From: an uncultured Collinsella sp.
GTDB taxonomy: Bacteria > Actinomycetota > Coriobacteriia > Coriobacteriales > Coriobacteriaceae
NCBI GenBank assembly: GCA_938036665.1
Contig: CALHWR010000014.1
Coordinates: 1-6,160 of the forward strand
DNA: 6,160 nucleotides
Reading direction: 5' to 3'
The position numbers and the translations under genes were made by a program. Numbering within the stretch: the stretch's first letter is position 1; the number at the start of each line of letters is the position of its first letter. Below the pieces are notes generated by a model that saw only the letters and a program-made list of their open reading frames with translations, was not told the origin of the DNA and made no database searches. This document shows positions 1-5,972 of the stretch, one piece after another.

Positions 1-54
1 CTGGTGATCTCCGCCTTGAGAGGGCGGCGTCCTAAACCGCTAGACGAACGGGCC
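1..54 (-). tRNA. tRNA-Glu (anticodon CTC), partial at window edge
   Basis: Read on the minus strand from 54, the sequence gives a 7-nt acceptor strand (GGCCCGT), then a D arm (GTCT with AGGAC) and a perfect 5-bp anticodon stem CCGCC/GGCGG. The stem encloses the 7-nt loop CTCTCAA, whose middle bases CTC read GAG codons, so this is a glutamate tRNA. A 5-nt variable region (AGATC) and the first T-stem strand ACCAG follow, and the window then ends. The T loop, the 3' acceptor strand and any encoded CCA are outside, so the acceptor stem cannot be verified. The gene lies downstream of cca in the same orientation but has its own likely promoter. The identity rests on the anticodon and the typical Glu D-arm sequence. 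Confidence 0.93.
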
Positions 55-88
55 ACATAACATCTGCACTGCTGTGCTGCGAGGAAAT

Positions 89-117
89 ATATTACGGGAC
101 AAAAAACGTCAGCGCAA
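89..117 (-). promoter_or_regulatory. Candidate sigma-70-type promoter for tRNA-Glu
   Basis: On the minus strand TTGCGC (117-112) is followed after exactly 17 nt by TAATAT (94-89). An overlapping TATATT gives an alternative -10. The start point would fall near position 82, giving a leader of about 25 nt before the mature tRNA 5' end at 54. The -35 matches consensus at only three of six positions, so the call rests on the AT-rich -10, the spacing and the position directly ahead of a stable RNA gene. Confidence 0.45.
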
Positions 118-121
118 GAAG

Positions 122-151
122 AAATTCCAAATTGCCGAAAAATTGTCGGCA
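122..151 (-). terminator. Weak candidate terminator after cca
   Basis: About 30 nt after the cca stop, the minus strand carries a perfect 6-bp stem, TGCCGA/TCGGCA (151-133), with a 7-nt loop. It is followed by ATTTGGAATTTC, a poor U-tract. It may end cca transcription inefficiently and let some transcripts run into the tRNA. Its position is right for a terminator, but the short stem and interrupted T run keep confidence low. Confidence 0.35.
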
Positions 152-181
152 GGTTATGGAACACGCAGGTAAACTGGGTAG

Positions 182-1576
182 CTAATTCAAGTTGAGATGA
201 ACCAAAAGGGTTTCGCGATCGTTGGGGATGTTGTCCTCGATAACGGCTTCGAGGGCGGCGTTGAGTAGCTGGCCTAGCTCGGGCCCCGGCTTCACACCGG
301 CACGAATCAAGTCGCCACCGTTGATGGCGAGCATCTTGAGCGTATAGGGCTCCCCTGCCTTCAGCAGCTCGTGCGCCATCGCGCGCATCTCCTCAATCGT
401 CTCGACGTAATAGAAGCACGACGGGGCCTTACCAAGTGTGTCAGCACGCTTAAGATCCATGAGCTCGTCCATCAGACGCGGCGTGTCGACGCCCTCGCCC
501 GAAAGCGCGCGCATCATATTGAGCAGGCAGGAGCGCTCGGGGCACAGCGGCTTGTCATGGTATTTGATGAGCAGGCACACATCGCGCACCAAATCGTGCG
601 AGAGCGCCAGGCGATCCATAATGACGCGCGCCTTCTTGGCGCCGAGCTCGGGATGACCGTAGAAGTGGCCGCTGCCGGCGTGATCGACCGTAAAGCAATC
701 GGGCTTGGAGACGTCATGCAAAAACGCTGCCCACATTAAGCTCGGCGAAGGCGCCACGCCATCGCACAGCGCCAGCTCCCCTGCCACCGTCAGCACGCGG
801 GCGATATGTTCGTAGACGTTAAACGCATGATAGACACTGCGCTGGTCAAACCCACGAGCCGGCGCAAGCTCGGGCACGGCGGCGCAGATGAGCTCGGGGT
901 AGCGCAGCATCGCGTCTCCCCCGTGGCCGGTCGATAGAATGCCCTCGAGCTCAATACCCACGCGCTCGCGCGCCACGGCATCGAGCAGCGGCGCGCACTC
1001 GGCAAGGGCACACTTGGTCTCGGGCTCAATCACAAAGTCCAGGCGGCAGGCAAAACGCACCGCACGCAACATGCGCAGGGCATCCTCGTTAAAGCGGCGC
1101 TTGGGATCTCCGACGGCACGAATCAGCTTGCGGTCTAGGTCGCCCTGGCCATCGTAGCGGTCGACAAGGCCGCGCTCGGGATGCCACGCCATGGCATTGA
1201 CGGTAAAGTCGCGGCGCGCCAGATCGTCCTCAAGCGAAGCGGCGCGCTCCACACTCTGAGGATGACGACCGTCGGTATAGAAGCCGTCCAGGCGATAGGT
1301 GGTGACCTCAATGCGCTCGCCATCGCAAATAGCCGTAATGCCGCCAAATTTAATGCCCGACTCAACTACCGCAATGCCGGCGGCCTCGAGTGCCGCCTTG
1401 GACTCCAGCCACAGGCCGCTGCAGCACATGTCGACATCGTGGCTGGGGCATCCCATCAGCGCATCACGTACCCAACCACCCACGTACCAAGCCTCAAGAC
1501 CTGCTGCCTCAAGCGCACGCAGGACACGGATAGAGGCATCGGTCGGCTGCGTACCGTTGAGCGAAACATTGCACAT
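182..1576 (-). CDS. cca: CCA tRNA nucleotidyltransferase (class II, HD-domain type)
   Basis: This 464-residue cytosolic enzyme builds or repairs the 3'-CCA end of tRNAs from CTP and ATP without a nucleic-acid template. The N-terminal nucleotidyltransferase head has the GG-x-VRD motif (GGWVRD, residues 33-38) and the metal-binding DVD (47-49). RRDFTVNAMA (121-130) is motif B, and EDALR (164-168) is the EDxxR element that selects the incoming nucleotide. The stretch between DVD and RRDF is of normal length and includes the flexible loop usually shortened in CC-only enzymes, so a full CCA-adding enzyme is likely. A C-terminal HD phosphohydrolase-type domain follows (H250, H257, H287-D288, H308, H340-D341). 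The ATG at 1576 is supported by AGGAGG at 1590-1585, 8 nt upstream. The gene follows a strong terminator, so it probably has its own promoter, but I found no convincing -35/-10 pair in the 94 nt upstream. Its role in tRNA maturation is unrelated to the sugar genes upstream. Confidence 0.95.
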   Translation of the reverse strand: MCNVSLNGTQPTDASIRVLRALEAAGLEAWYVGGWVRDALMGCPSHDVDMCCSGLWLESKAALEAAGIAVVESGIKFGGITAICDGERIEVTTYRLDGFYTDGRHPQSVERAASLEDDLARRDFTVNAMAWHPERGLVDRYDGQGDLDRKLIRAVGDPKRRFNEDALRMLRAVRFACRLDFVIEPETKCALAECAPLLDAVARERVGIELEGILSTGHGGDAMLRYPELICAAVPELAPARGFDQRSVYHAFNVYEHIARVLTVAGELALCDGVAPSPSLMWAAFLHDVSKPDCFTVDHAGSGHFYGHPELGAKKARVIMDRLALSHDLVRDVCLLIKYHDKPLCPERSCLLNMMRALSGEGVDTPRLMDELMDLKRADTLGKAPSCFYYVETIEEMRAMAHELLKAGEPYTLKMLAINGGDLIRAGVKPGPELGQLLNAALEAVIEDNIPNDRETLLVHLNLN

Positions 1577-1670
1577 GCCTATGGCCTCCTGCGACTATCA
1601 AATTGGCTATCGATTGCGTCTGCAAGAAGTCTAGCAAGAAACAGCCTCCACTGCACACGCAAGTCCGATA

Positions 1671-1707
1671 AACAAAAACGCATCCGTCCTGGTCTAAGAC
1701 GGATGCG
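1671..1707 (-). terminator. Rho-independent terminator after PfkB kinase B
   Basis: On the minus strand a perfect 10-bp stem CGCATCCGTC/GACGGATGCG (1707-1698 with 1688-1679) encloses a 9-nt loop and runs directly into TTTTTGTT (1678-1671). It begins 33 nt after the kinase stop codon. The opposite strand has no matching T run, so it acts in one direction only. It separates the kinase from cca as transcription units. Confidence 0.92.
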
Positions 1708-1740
1708 AAATAATTGAACTATTCAGGCAAGGTGCCGGAA

Positions 1741-2673
1741 CTAGCAAACCTGACGGATTGCAATACCCTTCTGATACTCATCGACCTTGGCGAAGTCGCC
1801 CAGACCGGGGCACTCGACCACGTTAGCGCCGGTGGCCATCGAGAGACGCAGGGCGTCCTCGACGCGCTCCGGGGCGTCGTGCCACACGGACAGGAAGGCG
1901 GCCAGCGAAGAATCGCCGGCGCACACCGTCGACAGCAGCTTAACCTCAAAAGTACGGTTGGCAAACCAGATGTGCTCGCCGTTGGAGAAGTACGCACCGG
2001 CGCCGCCGAGCGTCAGCAGCACGTTCTTAGCGCCCTTGGCGTGCAGCTCGGCCATGGCACCCTTGACGGACTCATCGTCGCCGCCGCTTACCTTAATGCC
2101 AAAGATATCGAGCAGCTCGTCGTCATTGGGCTTAATCAGCAGCGGCTCCATGGCAATGAGGTCTGCCAGCTGATGGCTCGAGATATCGAGCACGAACTCG
2201 GCCCCCTTGGCCTTGACGCGGCGCAGGACCTCGGCCAGGAAGCCCTCGGAAGTGTTGGGAGGCAGCGAGCCGCTGATGACCAGGCAGGTCATGTCATCGA
2301 GCGAATCGATGAGCTCAAACATCTCCCGCTCGTTGGCCTCGTTGATGGCGGCACCGGCGTTGACCATGTTGTACTCGGTGTCGGGGCCGGCGTTGAGGAA
2401 CACATTGACGCGCGTGATGCCGTCGGTCCACACGGGCTTGACGGGCACGCCCAGGGCCTCGGCGCCCTTAACGATAAACTCGCCCGAGAAACCGGCGAAA
2501 AAGCCCAGGATCGTGGTGTCGACGCCGTAGTGGTCGAGCGTAAACGAGACGTTGAGGCCCTTGCCGTTGGGCGTGTAGACGGCGTTGCGGGTACGCGTGA
2601 CGGTGTTGGCAGCAAGACCGTCGCAGGTGATGTTGTAGTCAATGGCGGGATTTGCAGTGAGCGTGTAAATCAT
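1741..2673 (-). CDS. 1-phosphofructokinase-type PfkB sugar kinase B
   Basis: This is a 310-residue PfkB (ribokinase-fold) kinase, most like 1-phosphofructokinases, which use ATP to convert fructose 1-phosphate to fructose 1,6-bisphosphate. Supporting motifs are the MIYTLTANPAID N-terminus, NGKGLNVS (36-43), TDGITRVN in the sugar-binding lid region, SGSLPP, LLIKPN, and CAGDS (251-255), which holds the likely catalytic base Asp254. Two positions depart from the family pattern: Asn36 replaces the first Gly of GGKG, and Cys251 replaces the first Gly of GAGD. The catalytic Asp is kept, so activity is plausible. I chose ATG 2673 because AAAGGA lies 5 nt upstream; an in-frame GTG at 2688 would add MKGTF but places the ribosome site inside the gene. 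The gene sits between two terminators with its own candidate promoter, so it is probably a single-gene unit. Tagatose-6-phosphate kinase activity is the main alternative. Family confidence is high, substrate confidence moderate. Confidence 0.88.
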   Translation of the reverse strand: MIYTLTANPAIDYNITCDGLAANTVTRTRNAVYTPNGKGLNVSFTLDHYGVDTTILGFFAGFSGEFIVKGAEALGVPVKPVWTDGITRVNVFLNAGPDTEYNMVNAGAAINEANEREMFELIDSLDDMTCLVISGSLPPNTSEGFLAEVLRRVKAKGAEFVLDISSHQLADLIAMEPLLIKPNDDELLDIFGIKVSGGDDESVKGAMAELHAKGAKNVLLTLGGAGAYFSNGEHIWFANRTFEVKLLSTVCAGDSSLAAFLSVWHDAPERVEDALRLSMATGANVVECPGLGDFAKVDEYQKGIAIRQVC

Positions 2674-2681
2674 GAATGTTC

Positions 2682-2709
2682 CTTTCACAAGGCAACGTGT
2701 TAATGAAAG
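2682..2709 (-). promoter_or_regulatory. Inverted repeat between -10 and RBS of PfkB kinase B
   Basis: A perfect 6-bp inverted repeat, CTTTCA (2709-2704) and TGAAAG (2687-2682), has a 16-nt spacer. One arm overlaps the end of the candidate -10 box and the other overlaps the AAAGGA ribosome site. If transcription starts near 2701, the upstream arm would not be in the mRNA. A DNA operator for a repressor is therefore more natural than an RNA hairpin. No regulator is identifiable from the site alone. Confidence 0.35.
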
Positions 2710-2736
2710 TATATTCCACGCATCGGTAAAAGGCTA
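2708..2736 (-). promoter_or_regulatory. Candidate promoter for PfkB kinase B
   Basis: TATACT at 2713-2708 on the minus strand matches the -10 consensus at five of six positions and lies 35 nt before the chosen ATG. At 17-nt spacing the -35 would be TAGCCT (2736-2731), a poor match. A better-looking TTGTCC lies 23 nt from the -10, which is too far. The strong upstream terminator requires some promoter here. The weak -35 suggests activator help or a modest constitutive level. Confidence 0.5.
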
Positions 2737-2800
2737 GGACAACTCGGTGAACGGTGTGGAAGCGATGAAGTACGGAAGGACTCCTCTCCCCCGTGGCGGA

Positions 2801-2833
2801 ACAAAAAGGCGCCCCAGCCGAAACCGGGGCGCC
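2801..2833 (-). terminator. Strong rho-independent terminator after PfkB kinase A
   Basis: On the minus strand GGCGCCCC (2833-2826) pairs perfectly with GGGGCGCC (2815-2808). Three further inner pairs, two of them G-U, close a TTCG tetraloop. TTTTTGT (2807-2801) follows at once. It starts 28 nt after the kinase A stop. The long GC stem, stable tetraloop and clean T run make it the best terminator in the window and the likely end of the ptsH-ptsI-kinase A unit. Confidence 0.95.
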
Positions 2834-2861
2834 GCATGCGCACGAATATGTCGCGTTTCGA

Positions 2862-3794
2862 TTACTGACGATCGAGCTTGCGGACAGCAACGCGCTTGCT
2901 GTACTCGTCAACGTGACCGAAGTCGCCGATGCCGACGGACTCAGCGACGTTGGCGCCGGTGGCCATAGCGAGCTTCATGGCCTCCTCGACGTTGTCGCGA
3001 TCCCTGTACCACTTGTGCAGGAACGCAGCGAGGGTGCAGTCGCCGGCGCAGACGGAAGAGACCAGCTTGATGTTGAACTCACGCTTGGCGTACCAAATGT
3101 CCTCGCCGTTGGAGAAGTAGGCGTCGCCACGGCTACCACGGGTGAGCAGCACGTTCTGAACGCCCGCGTCGTGAGCCATCTTCATGGCAACGCGGACCTC
3201 GTCATCAGTGTCGACCGGCACGCCGAAGATAGCCTTCATCTCGTGATGGTTCGGCTTGATGAGCAGCGGCTTCTTGTGAGCGAGCTCCTTGAGCTTGTCG
3301 GAGGACAGGTCCAGGACGACATCGGCGCCACGGGCCTGAGCGTGCTCCATGACCTGAGCCAGGAAGTCGGGCGTAGCTTTGGGAGGCACGGAGCCAGAGA
3401 CGATCAGGCACTCAAGATCGCCCGCGGTGTCCAGGATGTTGTAGAGCTCCTCCTGGTGCTGCGGCGTGATAGGAGCACCGGGGTTGAGGATGCCGTACTC
3501 GTGCTGGCCATCGTTGACGTAGGTGTTGATACGCGTGATGCCGTCGGTCCAGACCGGGCGGCACAGGCAACCCAGGTTCATGACCTCCTCGACGATAAAC
3601 TTGCCCGTGAAGCCAGCGAAGAAGCCGAGCGCGACGGTGTCGACGCCCATCTTCTTAAAGGCGAAGGACACGTCGAGGCCCTTGCCGTTAGCCGTGTAGC
3701 TGGCCGAGCCGGTGCGGACGTTCTCATCGGGCTCGAGCGGAGAGCTCGAAACCGTCATGTCGACAGCCGGGTTAGCGGTTAGCGTGTAGAACAT
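2862..3794 (-). CDS. 1-phosphofructokinase-type PfkB sugar kinase A
   Basis: This is a second 310-residue PfkB kinase, clearly a paralogue of the next gene; by hand count more than half of the first 68 aligned residues are identical. It shares MFYTLTANPAVD, NGKGLDVS (36-43), TDGITRIN (83-90), SGSVPP, LLIKPN and ATGANVAES-VGIGDF near the C-terminus. CAGDC (249-253) carries the likely catalytic base Asp252. As in the paralogue, Asn36 and Cys249 replace the first Gly of GGKG and GAGD. This copy alone has Cys253 just after the catalytic Asp and a C-x-C at 76-78. The expected reaction is ATP-dependent phosphorylation of fructose 1-phosphate or a similar sugar phosphate in the cytosol. The start at 3794 is supported by AGGGGG 8 nt upstream. 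It lies 74 nt after ptsI with a hairpin but no terminator between them, so co-transcription with the PTS genes is likely. The exact substrate is uncertain. Confidence 0.88.
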   Translation of the reverse strand: MFYTLTANPAVDMTVSSSPLEPDENVRTGSASYTANGKGLDVSFAFKKMGVDTVALGFFAGFTGKFIVEEVMNLGCLCRPVWTDGITRINTYVNDGQHEYGILNPGAPITPQHQEELYNILDTAGDLECLIVSGSVPPKATPDFLAQVMEHAQARGADVVLDLSSDKLKELAHKKPLLIKPNHHEMKAIFGVPVDTDDEVRVAMKMAHDAGVQNVLLTRGSRGDAYFSNGEDIWYAKREFNIKLVSSVCAGDCTLAAFLHKWYRDRDNVEEAMKLAMATGANVAESVGIGDFGHVDEYSKRVAVRKLDRQ

Positions 3795-3821
3795 TTACAG
3801 TACCCCCTGTATATGTGAGGG

Positions 3822-3851
3822 CCGCGTGATTGGCCCATTCCAACCACGCGG
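3822..3851 (-). other. Intergenic hairpin between ptsI and PfkB kinase A
   Basis: A 12-bp stem with one G-U pair (3851-3840 with 3833-3822) encloses a 6-nt loop. The outer part is CCGCGTG/CACGCGG. On the minus strand it is followed by CCCTCACATA with no T run, so it is not a standard terminator. It may be an RNA processing or 3'-end stabilising element that sets ptsI and kinase mRNA levels separately. A protein-binding palindrome is also possible. Confidence 0.6.
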
Positions 3852-3868
3852 TTACCTCTGATACCAAA

Positions 3869-5578
3869 TTAGCGAGCAGCAGACTCGAGCAGCGCCTTGA
3901 CCTCGGCGGCAGTGTTGCAGGCGAGTGCCTTCTCGGCGAGCTCGTCACACTCGGCCTTGGTCCACTGGCTGATGGTCTTGCGGGCGCGCAGGATGGACGG
4001 AGCGCTCATCGAGAACTCCTCCAGGCCCCAGCTGATCAGCAGCGGCTCAAGCAGCGGATCGGCAGCGGCCTCGCCGCACATGCCGACCATGATACCGGCC
4101 TTCACGCCGCTCTCGATGATGTTCTTGAGCGAGCGGAGCACGGCGGGATAGTACACCTGGTACAGGTTGGAGATGGTGTCGTTGCCACGGTCGGCGCACA
4201 TGGTGTAGCCGATGAGGTCGTTGGTGCCGATAGAGAAGAAGTCGGCGACCTCGGCCAGACGGTCAGCGAGCAGCGAGGCGGCAGGCGTCTCGACCATAAT
4301 GCCGACCTCGATGTTCTCGTTGAACTTGCGACCCTCTTCGGTCAGCTCGGCCTTGCACTGCTCGACGAGCTCCTTGACGGCCACGACCTCCTCGACGCAG
4401 GTGACGAGCGGGATCATGATCTTGACGTCACCAAAGGCGCTGGCGCGCAGCAGGGCGCGGAGCTGAACCTTGTACTGGTCGGGATTGGCCAGGCAGTAAC
4501 GCACGGCGCGGAAGCCCATGAAGGGGTTCTCTTCCTTGACCATGTGCAGATACGGAATCTCCTTGTCGCCGCCCACATCGAGCGTGCGGATGATGACCGG
4601 AGCACCCTTGAGCGCGCTGGCGACCTTACGATAGGCGTTGAACTGCTCCTCCTCGGAAGGAAGCTCAGCAGAGTCCATGAACAGGAACTCGGAGCGGAAC
4701 AGACCGATAGCCTCGGCGTCGTGATCGAGCGCGTTGGGCACGTCATCGGGGTTACCGATGTTGCAGGCGATGATCTTCTTGATGCCATCGGCAGTCACGG
4801 ACGGCTTGCCACGGAAGGCCTCGAGGGCTGCCTTCTCGGCAGCGAAGGCCTCGGCCTTGGCGGTGTAGGCAGCGAGCGTCTCCTCGTCGGGATCGGCCTC
4901 GACGATACCCTTGCCACCGTCGACGACAACGGTCATACCGTTGCGCAACGCGGTGCAGCTGTTGGAAACCGAAAGGACAGCCGGGATCTCGAGGGCGCGC
5001 GCAATGATCGCGGAGTGCGACGTGCGGCCACCGGTCTCGGTGACGATACCGGCAACGTGGGCCTTATCGATCGTGGCGGTCATGGACGGCGTGAGGTCGT
5101 GCACGACAACGACGGTATTCTCGGGCAGGACGGAGAGGTCGACGACCTCCTTGCCCAGCAGCTCGGCCAGAATACCGGTGCGGATGTCGGCGATGTCGGC
5201 CGCGCGCAGACGGAACATCTCGTCGTCCATGGACAGGAACATGTTCTCGAACATGGTCGAGGTGTCCATGAGCGCCTGCTCGGCGCAGGTGCCGCCGTCA
5301 ATGGCGGCGTTGATGGCGTCGGTCATGCCCGGGTCCTGAGCCAGGACAATGTGTCCGCTCATGATCTCGGCCTCGGCCTCGCCCACCGTCTCCTTCATGT
5401 GGTCGGCCTGAGCCTGGGTCTTCTCGCAGAAGACCGAAAGAGCGGACTGATAGCGCTCCTTCTCTGCTGCCGAATCAGCAACCTCGTGCGGCTCAAACGT
5501 CAAGTCGGGATCGACGGCGACCATGACGGTGCCGATACCGATGCCCTCGGAAGCGTTGACTCCCTGATACATTCCCAT
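3869..5578 (-). CDS. ptsI: PTS Enzyme I (phosphoenolpyruvate-protein phosphotransferase)
   Basis: This cytosolic enzyme autophosphorylates from phosphoenolpyruvate and passes the phosphate to HPr, driving all PTS sugar uptake. From the ATG at 5578 the protein is 569 residues, close to the usual length. The N-terminal half carries the HPr-binding helical region (about 25-145) and the phospho-His loop GGRTSHSAIIAR with His188. The C-terminal PEP-binding barrel has GLFRSEF (Arg295), IIRTLDVGGDK (Arg331), GIMVETPAA (Glu430), SIGTNDL (Asn453, Asp454) and GMCGE (Cys501). Each residue falls one short of the E. coli number, confirming a colinear full-length protein. NDLIGYT has Gly where Gln is usual, and LYQVYYP has Val where Pro is common. 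GGAG 6 nt upstream favours ATG 5578; ATG 5572 is nearly as good, and a TTG at 5626 lacks a ribosome site. It follows ptsH by 127 nt containing a terminator-like hairpin. Confidence 0.96.
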   Translation of the reverse strand: MGMYQGVNASEGIGIGTVMVAVDPDLTFEPHEVADSAAEKERYQSALSVFCEKTQAQADHMKETVGEAEAEIMSGHIVLAQDPGMTDAINAAIDGGTCAEQALMDTSTMFENMFLSMDDEMFRLRAADIADIRTGILAELLGKEVVDLSVLPENTVVVVHDLTPSMTATIDKAHVAGIVTETGGRTSHSAIIARALEIPAVLSVSNSCTALRNGMTVVVDGGKGIVEADPDEETLAAYTAKAEAFAAEKAALEAFRGKPSVTADGIKKIIACNIGNPDDVPNALDHDAEAIGLFRSEFLFMDSAELPSEEEQFNAYRKVASALKGAPVIIRTLDVGGDKEIPYLHMVKEENPFMGFRAVRYCLANPDQYKVQLRALLRASAFGDVKIMIPLVTCVEEVVAVKELVEQCKAELTEEGRKFNENIEVGIMVETPAASLLADRLAEVADFFSIGTNDLIGYTMCADRGNDTISNLYQVYYPAVLRSLKNIIESGVKAGIMVGMCGEAAADPLLEPLLISWGLEEFSMSAPSILRARKTISQWTKAECDELAEKALACNTAAEVKALLESAAR

Positions 5579-5590
5579 TCCTCTCTCCGT

Positions 5591-5626
5591 GTCATGTGAT
5601 AAAGCGTTTTGCCATATCCATGACAA
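5591..5626 (-). promoter_or_regulatory. Candidate internal promoter with palindrome upstream of ptsI
   Basis: On the minus strand TTGTCA (5626-5621, five of six -35 matches) is 17 nt from TTTATC (5603-5598, three of six). An inverted repeat covers both elements: GTCATGGATA (5624-5615) and TATCACATGAC (5601-5591), ten pairs with one bulged A. It ends 2 nt before the GGAGAGAGG ribosome site. A promoter under a palindromic operator would give ptsI expression independent of ptsH. The same repeat could instead be an RNA hairpin in read-through transcripts. The -10 is weak. Confidence 0.35.
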
Positions 5627-5660
5627 AAGAGCGCAGCTACCTTACAACAGGTCACTGCGC
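5621..5660 (-). terminator. Attenuator-like terminator between ptsH and ptsI
   Basis: A 30-nt hairpin (5660-5631) pairs GCGCAG with CTGCGC and ACCT with AGGT, with one G-U pair and one mismatch between them and a 6-nt loop. TCTTTTGTCA follows on the minus strand. The interrupted T run and internal mismatch suggest partial termination. It lies 45 nt after the HPr stop, where it would leave HPr transcripts in excess over Enzyme I. Confidence 0.75.
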
Positions 5661-5705
5661 CCCCAAATATGAACTTAGTTGTTCAACATGCGACCCGTTT
5701 GAGTT

Positions 5706-5969
5706 CTACTCGCCAAGACCGCTCTTGATGAGCTCGATGGCAGCAGCCAGAGCCTCGGCCTCGTCGGCGCCGTCGCACTTGACCTCGACCTCGGTACCGC
5801 AGGGGATACCAGCAGCCATGAGGGCCATCGGGGACTTGCCGTTGACCTCCTTCTCGGGGGTGACGACCGTCACGTCACAGGCGTACTTGCCCATGGTGGA
5901 GGCGAACAGACCAGCCGGACGCATGTGCAGACCCTGAGGATTAACGAGGGTAGCCTTCTCAGAAACCAT
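5706..5969 (-). CDS. ptsH: HPr phosphocarrier protein
   Basis: This small cytosolic carrier takes phosphate from Enzyme I on a histidine and hands it to sugar-specific EIIA domains. The 87-residue length is typical. GLHMRPAG places the active His exactly at residue 15, with Arg17 beside it. NGKSPMAL places Ser46 at the site used for regulatory phosphorylation by HPr kinase in many Gram-positive bacteria, and GIPCGTEVEV follows as in the family. Conservation of Ser46 permits HPr kinase control but does not prove it; no such kinase is in the window. The ATG at 5969 is supported by AAAGGAG with 6 nt between GGAG and the start. It is the first PTS gene of the unit, and its ribosome site takes part in a long-range inverted repeat. 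The only substitution of note is Met for the common Ala after His15. Confidence 0.97.
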   Translation of the reverse strand: MVSEKATLVNPQGLHMRPAGLFASTMGKYACDVTVVTPEKEVNGKSPMALMAAGIPCGTEVEVKCDGADEAEALAAAIELIKSGLGE

Positions 5970-5972
5970 AGT

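Noticed and set aside
1577..1670. Promoter for cca
   Set aside because: Pairs such as TTGCTA or TTGCAG with downstream AT-rich hexamers give poor -10 matches or place the start at the ribosome site, so no specific site was called.
1181..1717. Plus-strand 178-codon open frame opposite the start of cca
   Set aside because: It overlaps motif-bearing cca sequence and runs through the strong terminator and cca ribosome site; the translation resembles no protein.
2714..2800. Extra small gene between the kinase A terminator and the kinase B promoter
   Set aside because: The frames here are short or are overlapping shadows without ribosome sites; nothing beyond the promoter area is supported.
1714..3782. 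Two 329-codon plus-strand open frames opposite the PfkB kinases (1714-2703 and 2793-3782)
   Set aside because: The equal lengths and similar translations result from the paralogous kinases on the other strand sharing codon bias. No family features are visible, and the minus-strand genes explain the sequence.
3830..5599. Very long plus-strand open frame opposite ptsI (589 codons)
   Set aside because: It mirrors ptsI, a clear Enzyme I with all catalytic residues. Its translation is low-complexity and rich in Gly, Leu, Asp and Val, as expected from the complement of GC-biased codons, and it has no recognisable motif.
5593..5622. Nine-codon minus-strand frame (MDMAKRFIT) ahead of ptsI as a leader peptide
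   Set aside because: No Shine-Dalgarno precedes it, it has no run of regulatory codons, and the region is better explained by the palindrome.
5579..5626. N-terminal extension of Enzyme I from a TTG at 5626
   Set aside because: It has no ribosome site, overlaps the terminator tail, and would shift the active residues away from their usual numbering. The ATG at 5578 has a good GGAG.
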